This document shows, in pieces, positions 58,182 through 64,000 of a stretch of DNA of 64,000 nt (position 1 is its first letter; each line of letters starts with the position of its first letter). The notes beneath the pieces were generated by a model. That model did not search any database and was not told the origin of the DNA. It was given only the letters and a program-made list of their open reading frames with translations. The stretch covers positions 496,001-560,000 of the forward strand of contig CAVPDA010000003.1 in NCBI GenBank assembly GCA_963702495.1, in the 5' to 3' direction. A program made the translations under genes and the position numbers. This DNA is from CAVPDA01 sp963702495. Lineage in GTDB: Bacteria > Pseudomonadota > Gammaproteobacteria > Burkholderiales > Rhodocyclaceae.

Positions 58182-58999
58182 GACTTGACCTCCGCCGCAA
58201 CCGCCTCGTCCATGGCCTGGCGTATACCGCCGAGAAAGGCAGTAAGGCGCGCTGCCGCCTCGTCCCGCGGCGCCTGCTCCAGTTCTTCGATCAGCCGGCT
58301 GCCGATCACCACGGCATCGGCAATGGCGGCGATGCGCGCCGCGCTCGCCGCGTCGCGGATACCGAAGCCGACGCCGACCGGCATGCCGACGACGGCGCGG
58401 ATACGGGGCAGGCGTGCGGCAACGTCCTGCAGATCCAAATGACCGGCACCGGTCACGCCTTTCAGCGAAACATAGTAGATATAGCCGCTGCCGACCGTGG
58501 CGACCTGCCGGAAGCGCTCGTCGGTCGAGGTCGGCGCCAGCAGGAAAATCGGGTCCATGCCGGCGGCACGCAGTGCGCCGCCGAATTCGGCGCATTCCTC
58601 CGGCGGATAATCCACCACCAGCACGCCATCGAGGCCCGCGGCGGCAGCCTCGCGCACGAAAGCTCCCACGCCCATGGCCTCGATCGGATTGGCGTAGCCC
58701 ATGAGCACTACGGGCGTCGCGCGATCGGTTGCGCGGAACGCGCTTACGGTATCGAGCACCTGCCTCAGGGTGACACCGTGCTTCAGGGCGCGCTCGGAAG
58801 CGCGCTGGATGGTCGGACCATCTGCCATCGGATCGGAGAACGGCACGCCCAGCTCGACGATGTCGGCGCCGCCCGCGACCAGCGCATGCATCAGTGGCAG
58901 CGTCAATGCCGGATCGGGATCGCCTGCGGTAATGAAGGGGATCAGCGCCTTGCGGCCCTGCTCACGAAGGCGCGCGAATGTTTGCTCGATGCGAGACAT
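58178..58999 (-). CDS. trpA: Tryptophan synthase alpha chain
   Basis: Cleaves indole-3-glycerol phosphate to indole, which is channelled to TrpB. 273 residues, TIM barrel. Catalytic Glu and Asp are in VELGVPFSDPMADGPTIQ (near residue 48) and the DGVLVVDYPPEE loop. ATG 58999 (MSRIEQTFARL) follows AAAGGA; the longer frame upstream crosses the trpB-trpA gap. 84 bases after trpB. Confidence 0.96.
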   Translation of the reverse strand: MSRIEQTFARLREQGRKALIPFITAGDPDPALTLPLMHALVAGGADIVELGVPFSDPMADGPTIQRASERALKHGVTLRQVLDTVSAFRATDRATPVVLMGYANPIEAMGVGAFVREAAAAGLDGVLVVDYPPEECAEFGGALRAAGMDPIFLLAPTSTDERFRQVATVGSGYIYYVSLKGVTGAGHLDLQDVAARLPRIRAVVGMPVGVGFGIRDAASAARIAAIADAVVIGSRLIEELEQAPRDEAAARLTAFLGGIRQAMDEAVAAEVKS

Positions 59000-59017
59000 A
59001 GATCCTTTCACCGCCGG

Positions 59018-59061
59018 GGATGCAGGCACTGCCGGGCCGATGCTGCAGTCCCCCTGCATCC
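59018..59061 (-). repeat. 9-bp inverted repeat in the trpB-trpA gap
   Basis: GGATGCAGG (59018-59026) and CCTGCATCC (59053-59061) are perfectly complementary with a 26-base GC-rich loop. No U-tract. It is the only structure I see in the 84-base gap and could affect the trpB:trpA ratio. Confidence 0.45.
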
Positions 59062-59083
59062 GTGGCGCATGTAGCTGCGAGGT

Positions 59084-60289
59084 CTAAAACCGGATTCCCG
59101 ACTTCTCGGCTACCGTGTGCATGTCCTTGTCACCACGGCCGGACAGATTCACCAGCAGAATCCTGTCTGCCGCCAGCTGCGGGGCCAGCTTCTTCGCATA
59201 CGCCAGTGCGTGCGCCGATTCCAGCGCCGGAATGATGCCCTCGTGGCGACACAGGTCATGGAAGGCGGCTAGCGCTTCGTCATCGGTAACCGCCACGTAT
59301 TCGGCGCGGCCCGTATCCTTGAGCCAGGCATGCTCCGGGCCGACCCCCGGATAGTCGAGACCGGCCGAGATGGAATGGGTCTCCGTGATCTGGCCGCTGT
59401 CGTCCTGCAGCAGGTAGGTGCGGTTGCCGTGCAGCACGCCCGGTCGTCCAGCCAGCAGCGAAGCCGCATGGTGGCCGCTTTCGATGCCGTAGCCGGCCGC
59501 TTCGACACCGATCAGCCTGACTGCGGCATCCGGTATGTAGGGGAAAAAAATGCCCATCGCATTGGAGCCGCCGCCGACACAGGCGATCACGTAGTCCGGC
59601 TGGCGCCCCGCGAGCTCGGGCATCTGCCGCCTGCACTCCTCGCCGATGACCGCCTGAAAGTCCCGCACCATCATCGGGTACGGATGCGGCCCCGCCACCG
59701 TGCCGATGATGTAGTAGGTGTTGGCAACGTTGGTCACCCAGTCGCGCATCGCTTCGTTGAGCGCATCCTTGAGGGTTTTCGAGCCCGACTCCACCGGCAC
59801 CACGGTGGCGCCAAGCAGCTTCATCCGATAGACGTTGGCGGCCTGGCGCTTGACGTCCTCCGAACCCATGTAAACGACGCACTCCATGCCGTAGCGCGCC
59901 GCCACGGTCGCGGTCGCCACGCCGTGCTGGCCGGCGCCGGTTTCGGCGATGACGCGCGGCTTGCCCATACGCCGCGCCAGCATCGCCTGGCCGATGCAGT
60001 TGTTGATCTTGTGCGCCCCCGTGTGGTTCAGATCCTCGCGCTTGAGGTAGATCTGCGCGCCTCCCAGCAACTGCGACCAGCGCTTGGCATGGTACACCGG
60101 GCTCGGCCGGCCGACGTAGTGCTTCAGATCGAAGTCGAATTCGGCGCGGAAGGCGGCATCGTTGCGCGCCGCCTCGTAGGCTGCGCGCAACTCGTCCAGC
60201 GCGGATACCAGCGTTTCTGCGACGAATACTCCACCGTAGGGTCCGAAATGCCCGCGGGCGTCAGGCTGGTTGTACGGCAGATCGATCAT
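59084..60289 (-). CDS. trpB: Tryptophan synthase beta chain
   Basis: PLP enzyme joining indole and serine to give tryptophan. 401 residues. The Schiff-base Lys lies in REDLNHTGAHKINN (near residue 85), the phosphate loop is CVGGGSNAMG (near 230) and the C-terminal serine region is LVNLSGRGDKDMHTV. ATG 60289 (MIDLPYNQPD) is preferred because AAGGG sits six bases upstream; ATG 60295 abuts it. Its 5' end overlaps the 3' end of trpF by about 29 bases. Confidence 0.95.
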   Translation of the reverse strand: MIDLPYNQPDARGHFGPYGGVFVAETLVSALDELRAAYEAARNDAAFRAEFDFDLKHYVGRPSPVYHAKRWSQLLGGAQIYLKREDLNHTGAHKINNCIGQAMLARRMGKPRVIAETGAGQHGVATATVAARYGMECVVYMGSEDVKRQAANVYRMKLLGATVVPVESGSKTLKDALNEAMRDWVTNVANTYYIIGTVAGPHPYPMMVRDFQAVIGEECRRQMPELAGRQPDYVIACVGGGSNAMGIFFPYIPDAAVRLIGVEAAGYGIESGHHAASLLAGRPGVLHGNRTYLLQDDSGQITETHSISAGLDYPGVGPEHAWLKDTGRAEYVAVTDDEALAAFHDLCRHEGIIPALESAHALAYAKKLAPQLAADRILLVNLSGRGDKDMHTVAEKSGIRF

Positions 60290-60905
60290 CCCCATCCCTT
60301 ACTCCCGCAATGAATTCAGCGATCTTGCGCGCATCCTTGATGCCCTTCGCAGCCTCCACGCCGCTGCTTACATCGACCGCCCAAGGACGCACCTGATGTA
60401 CCGCCTGCGCCACGTTCGCGGCATGCAGCCCGCCGGAAAGCACCACCGGCAGAGGCAACCGCCCCGGGATCAGCGACCAGTCGAAAGCCCTGCCGCCGCC
60501 GCCGTATCCTTCCACATGCGCGTCCAGCAGCAGGCCCTGCGCTGAGGGGAACAAGTGTGCGTATTCTACCAAATCGAGGCCAGGCCTGACCCGCGCCGCC
60601 TTGATATAGGGCAAACCGTAGCAGCTGCAGTCCGCCTCCCGTTCATCGCCGTGGAACTGCAGCGTCTGAATCGGCAGGGCGTCGATCGCATGGCGCACGA
60701 AATCCCGTTCGGCATTCACGAACAGGCCGACCACGGTCACAAACGGTGGCACGACGCGGCACAGGGCACGGGCCTGTTCTTTCGTCACGCTGCGCGGACT
60801 GGGCCCGTAGAACACCAGTCCGATCGCGTCGGCACCGTAGCGAACCGCGGCGACGGCGTCCTCGGCACGGGTAATGCCGCAGATCTTGATGCGTGTGCGA
60901 GACAA
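60261..60905 (-). CDS. trpF: Phosphoribosylanthranilate isomerase, TTG start
   Basis: Third step of tryptophan synthesis. 214 residues, TIM barrel. Catalytic Cys in IKICGITRAEDA near the N-terminus and Asp in AVDVSSGVEAAKGIKD near residue 178; phosphate loop LSGGLHAANV. The start is TTG at 60905, two bases after the truA stop; no ATG or GTG gives a family-like N-terminus. Overlaps trpB. trpC, trpD and trpE/G are not in the window. Confidence 0.94.
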   Translation of the reverse strand: MSRTRIKICGITRAEDAVAAVRYGADAIGLVFYGPSPRSVTKEQARALCRVVPPFVTVVGLFVNAERDFVRHAIDALPIQTLQFHGDEREADCSCYGLPYIKAARVRPGLDLVEYAHLFPSAQGLLLDAHVEGYGGGGRAFDWSLIPGRLPLPVVLSGGLHAANVAQAVHQVRPWAVDVSSGVEAAKGIKDARKIAEFIAGVRDGDDRSAVQPA

Positions 60906-60907
60906 GG

Positions 60908-61702
60908 TCAGCGCGGTGGAAGAACCAAAGGCGCGATGATACGGCCGTTGTCGGGTAGCCGCCAGCGTGCCTCAAATTCCACGCCGGCGAAATACAGTCC
61001 GGCCGCTGCAAAAGTCGGCGCCGCCAGCCCGCGATCGCGGCCGCGCAGCAGTTCAGCGATCCAGTCCGGAGCATGCCTGCCGTTGCCCACGTACACCAGG
61101 GCACCCACCATGTTGCGAACCATGTGCTGCAGGAAGGCGTTGGCACGGAACTCGAATACCACCAACTCCCCGTGCCGCGCCACCTGGGCCTGGTGCAGCA
61201 CCTTTACCGGAGATCGGGCCTGGCATTCGGCCGCACGAAATGCGGAAAAATCGTGCTCACCCAGCAGGTATTCGGCACCCGCACGCAGCGCCTCAATGTT
61301 CAGCGGCCGATGAAACCAGCCAACCCGGCCGGAATCCAGGGCCGGACGCACTGGAGAATCGTACAGAACATAGCGGTAACTGCGGGACACGGCCGAAAAC
61401 CGGGCGTGAAAATCCGGCGCTACTTCTTGTGCCCAACGCACGGCCACCGCCTGCGGCAGGTGGCTGTTGGTACCGCGAACCCAGGCGCCGAGGGGCCGCT
61501 GAGAACTGGTGTCGAAGTGGACCACCTGGGCCAGGGCATGCACGCCCGCGTCAGTGCGCCCGGCGCAGACGACCTTCACCCGTTCGCCGGCGATCTCGCT
61601 CAGCGCGCGCTGCAGCGCGTCCTGCACGGTGTTGCCGCACGCCTGCGACTGCCAGCCGCGGAATGCTCCGCCGTGGTATTCGACACGCAGGGCCAGTCTC
61701 AC
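60908..61702 (-). CDS. truA: tRNA pseudouridine(38-40) synthase TruA, GTG start
   Basis: Converts U38-U40 in the tRNA anticodon stem to pseudouridine. 264 residues. Catalytic Asp in CAGRTDAGVHALAQVVHF (near residue 53); other motifs RRYV-like SRSYRYVLYD and AFLQHMVRNMVGALVYVG. The start is GTG at 61702, overlapping the upstream stop (GTGA), and gives the family N-terminus VRLALRVEYHGG. A longer open frame upstream is inside the neighbouring gene. Confidence 0.94.
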   Translation of the reverse strand: MRLALRVEYHGGAFRGWQSQACGNTVQDALQRALSEIAGERVKVVCAGRTDAGVHALAQVVHFDTSSQRPLGAWVRGTNSHLPQAVAVRWAQEVAPDFHARFSAVSRSYRYVLYDSPVRPALDSGRVGWFHRPLNIEALRAGAEYLLGEHDFSAFRAAECQARSPVKVLHQAQVARHGELVVFEFRANAFLQHMVRNMVGALVYVGNGRHAPDWIAELLRGRDRGLAAPTFAAAGLYFAGVEFEARWRLPDNGRIIAPLVLPPR

Positions 61703-62298
61703 GCCGACAGAGCGATGCAGGCACCGAGCGCCAAAAGGAGCACGACGAAGCCGTCGCACATGCGCAGCGGCATTCGCTTCAGCGCAATGCGGCCGGGCGG
61801 CGTTGGATGCGCTGACGGTTGTAACCAGTCGCGCCAGCGCGCCGCCGGCGGCGACTCGACATACTGCATCACGAGCATGAGACGAACTGCGATGCGAGCC
61901 CGGTCAACGGCAATGAAGGACAGCGGGCGCATCAGGCCGTAAAGTGCGCCGACGAATTCATCGGTGGGTGTAAATTCCAGCAGTAGGGCAAGCGAAGCGA
62001 GGATTACGATCAGCCGCGAGCCGTGCGCCCAGGCCAGAAACAATCCGTCCGCGGTCGGACTCAAGCTGCCGAGATCAGGGAACAGCAGCACGCCGGGAGT
62101 GGCCCAGACGAAGAGCACCACGAGCGCCAGCAGCAGCCAGCGCGTGCGTCGCAACAACCGCAGCAGGCGCGGCGCCGCGAACGTCACGGCAAGCGAGACG
62201 ATCATGAGGGTAAACAGCGCCAGGGGGACCTGGTCGAGCAGTTGTGCCGACACCGCCGCTACGCCCCAGACGAGCAGGCGAACGGCGGGGTGCGGCAT
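61699..62298 (-). CDS. CbiQ/EcfT-like membrane protein of unknown substrate
   Basis: 199 residues with four or five hydrophobic segments (about 7-50, 53-73, 84-106, 176-197). The arrangement and the cytoplasmic segment DRARIAVRLMLVMQYVE resemble the T component of energy-coupling-factor transporters, but it is shorter than a full EcfT (about 260) and no ATPase (EcfA) or S component is nearby. Found between fimV and truA. Coupled to truA by a GTGA overlap. Function not established. Confidence 0.6.
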   Translation of the reverse strand: MPHPAVRLLVWGVAAVSAQLLDQVPLALFTLMIVSLAVTFAAPRLLRLLRRTRWLLLALVVLFVWATPGVLLFPDLGSLSPTADGLFLAWAHGSRLIVILASLALLLEFTPTDEFVGALYGLMRPLSFIAVDRARIAVRLMLVMQYVESPPAARWRDWLQPSAHPTPPGRIALKRMPLRMCDGFVVLLLALGACIALSA

Positions 62299-62328
62299 TT
62301 GGGAGGGACGTGAGCTATTCCGAAACGA

Positions 62329-64000
62329 TCAGGCGAGCCTGGCGATCATGTCGCGGGCCTTTTGCTGCTGGCCCGCCGTACCTTCGCTCACCACTTCCTG
62401 CAGCAACTCGCGGGCCCCTTCCCGGTCGCCCATTTCCTCGTATGCCTTCGCCAACTCCAGCTTGGTTGCCACCTCGGGATTCTCGTCGGCCGCAATGTCA
62501 GCCTCGAACCCCGGCACCATGGTCACCGCGGCTTCGTCGGCAGGGGCAGGTGCGGACTGTTGTGACGCCGGCAGATCGAGGTTGATGCCGGACAGGTCGA
62601 GCGTCGGGACCGATTCGTTGGCACCGGGCTGCTTGCCCTCTTCGAGTTCAAAGTTGAAATCGAGCAGGTTGCCCCCGACGTCGGTCCGCTCCAGGTCCAT
62701 CACCGCGATGTCGTTCGATGGCCTGCTTGCCGTCAGCTCGTCGAGATTGAAGTCGATCAGCGTACCGGCAACATCGGTACGTTCCAGATCCATGACGGGA
62801 ACGTCCGGTTTCGGAGTTAACGCCTTCGCCGCAACCTCCGGCTCCGCCGCATCGCCCAAATCGAAATCGATCACGTTGCGCGAAACCAGCGACTCGGTAC
62901 CGGAAAAGGCCTCGGCCTTGTCCGCAGCCTGGGTCGCAGCCGTTTGACCCGGCTCGAACGACATCTCCGTCGCAATGGCTTTCGCGGCTGCGCCCGGCTC
63001 GAGTAGCACGGTGGATTCCGGCCCCGATGCCCGGGATCCGGCAGCCATAGGCGGCTTAGCGATGTCGAGCCCCAGGTCGAAATCGAGAGCGGCCTCCGCT
63101 GCAGCGGATTGCACCCGCTCCGCGGGCTCCGCTTCCAGGCTCGGCAGTTCCAGATTGAAGTCCATTTCCGCCGGAGCGGCCGGTTTCAGCGCGATCGTCG
63201 ATTGTTCGGACGCCGCGGTTAGCGCCGCTCCGCCAGCCTCTGCAGAGGCGCCGACGCCGCTGAGCCCTCCGGGCATGGCCCAGGTGTCCTTCAACCGATC
63301 CGATGCCTCCCCCGCGCCGGCTGTACCGGCCGGAGCGATCGCATCCGCTGCGGCTATCGCACCGGCTGCCAGGGCTGCCGCACCACCGGCCGCGACGCCC
63401 GCGATGGCGGCTGCACCTCCGGGGCTTGCGACCGCCGGCGTTGCGGCTGCGACAGATTCCGCGGCCGGTTTGCCACCATAGAGCGGGTTCGCCGGATCAA
63501 GCTTGCGGCCCATCGCCGCGGCCTTCTCCCAGTCGGCGCCGACACCACCGGTCTGCGCATACAATTCGCTTGCGTGGTTCTCGAATTGCTTGAGACTCTT
63601 GCGCTGCGCGTAGATCTCCATCAGCTTGACGTGGATGGCGTGGCGCGTCGGCTCGTTCTTGAGTGCGTCTAGAAGAATCTCTTCCGCTTGCGCGTCCCGA
63701 CCGTAGGCCATATAGACATCGGCCTCAGCCACCGGATCGACTCCCTCATCGGCATCGATAGCGGTCATGCCGGAATGGCTGAAATCGGTCTGTATCGAGC
63801 TGGCACTGGTATCGACACTCTGCCCGCCGGTGGCGCCGAATACCGATTGAGCTGCCATCTTGCCTTCCGTCGCCGGGGCTGGAACATCTTCCTTGCGCCG
63901 CTGCAGCATCCTGTAGCCGAGAAGACCCAGCAGCCCGGCCAATGCGCCGCCACCGCCATAAAGCGCGAGCGGATTGTCCAGCAGGCCGGCCAGGAAGCCG
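62329..64000 (-). CDS. fimV: FimV-like pilus assembly/peptidoglycan-binding protein, C-terminal part (cut by window edge)
   Basis: The last 556 codons of a FimV/HubP-family protein; the LysM-containing N-terminus is beyond the window. At the edge a membrane helix is seen (LALYGGGGALAGLLGLLGYR), after which the cytoplasmic part is acidic. Around residue 60 of the fragment comes a TPR-like unit (ADVYMAYGRDAQAEEILLDAL), then low-complexity Ala-rich sequence, two copies of a VMDLERTDV...DFNL repeat, and the conserved FimV C-terminal domain (ATKLELAKAYEEMGDREGARELLQEV). The fimV-truA-trpF order is standard in betaproteobacteria. Confidence 0.9.
   Translation of the reverse strand, partial: GFLAGLLDNPLALYGGGGALAGLLGLLGYRMLQRRKEDVPAPATEGKMAAQSVFGATGGQSVDTSASSIQTDFSHSGMTAIDADEGVDPVAEADVYMAYGRDAQAEEILLDALKNEPTRHAIHVKLMEIYAQRKSLKQFENHASELYAQTGGVGADWEKAAAMGRKLDPANPLYGGKPAAESVAAATPAVASPGGAAAIAGVAAGGAAALAAGAIAAADAIAPAGTAGAGEASDRLKDTWAMPGGLSGVGASAEAGGAALTAASEQSTIALKPAAPAEMDFNLELPSLEAEPAERVQSAAAEAALDFDLGLDIAKPPMAAGSRASGPESTVLLEPGAAAKAIATEMSFEPGQTAATQAADKAEAFSGTESLVSRNVIDFDLGDAAEPEVAAKALTPKPDVPVMDLERTDVAGTLIDFNLDELTASRPSNDIAVMDLERTDVGGNLLDFNFELEEGKQPGANESVPTLDLSGINLDLPASQQSAPAPADEAAVTMVPGFEADIAADENPEVATKLELAKAYEEMGDREGARELLQEVVSEGTAGQQQKARDMIARLA

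Overview
The window reads as ordinary, gene-dense chromosome from a GC-rich betaproteobacterium (Rhodocyclales/Nitrosomonadales-like). This is an inference from gene order: tpiA-secG-tRNA-nuo, glmM-folP-ftsH-rlmE/yhbY, carAB-greA, recN-nadK/hrcA-hemH, grpE-dnaK-dnaJ and fimV-truA-trpFBA-accD-folC-dedD-cvpA-purF-metZ are all typical of that class. No rRNA, CRISPR array, prophage or IS element is visible. The one clear mobile element is a group II intron.

Layout. 1-9.9 kb (minus): tpiA, secG, tRNA-Leu(GAG) and the complex I operon nuoA to nuoI, with nuoI cut by the window edge. 9.9-10.3 kb: a tandem array of ~98-bp, hairpin-rich repeats derived in part from the 3' end of pstB. 10.2-14.0 kb (minus): pstSCAB phosphate transporter with a putative Pho box, a terminator after pstS and a one-base frameshift in pstB. 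14.1-19.0 kb (minus): glmM, folP, ftsH, rlmE. 19.2-25.1 kb: yhbY (plus), then carA-carB-greA-DUF4149 (minus) from a clear sigma70 promoter. 25.4-28.6 kb (plus): a three-gene cluster of SBP56/methanethiol oxidase, SCO copper chaperone and MauG/CCP-like dihaem protein. 28.6-30.9 kb: a soluble hybrid histidine kinase. 31-37 kb: dapB, bamE, fur, a GDT1-family Mn exporter, recN, nadK, hrcA. 37-41 kb: hemH, an AP2-domain protein, trxC and a Ser/Thr kinase fused to a cyclic-nucleotide-binding domain. 41-45 kb (plus): grpE-dnaK-dnaJ behind a sigma32-type promoter; dnaJ has a one-base frameshift. 45-50.5 kb: cysS, a TPR protein, two tandem cyclophilins, lpxH, metZ. 50.6-53.1 kb: a group II intron with RT-maturase-HNH ORF, inserted between purF and metZ just before a terminator-like hairpin. 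53.2-64 kb (minus): purF, cvpA, SPOR protein, folC, accD, trpA, trpB, trpF, truA, an EcfT-like membrane protein and the C-terminal part of fimV.

Functionally the window covers respiration (complex I), phosphate uptake, cell-envelope precursors (GlmM, LpxH, DapB, BamE), proteostasis (FtsH, GrpE/DnaK/DnaJ, cyclophilins), nucleotide and amino-acid synthesis (CarAB, PurF, TrpFBA, MetZ, FolP/FolC) and a periplasmic C1-sulfur oxidation module. The most unusual items are the repeat array with a compensated base-pair change, the mto-type cluster with a CX5C SCO protein, the intron placed against the metZ leader hairpin, and two single-base insertions in genes that are normally intact.
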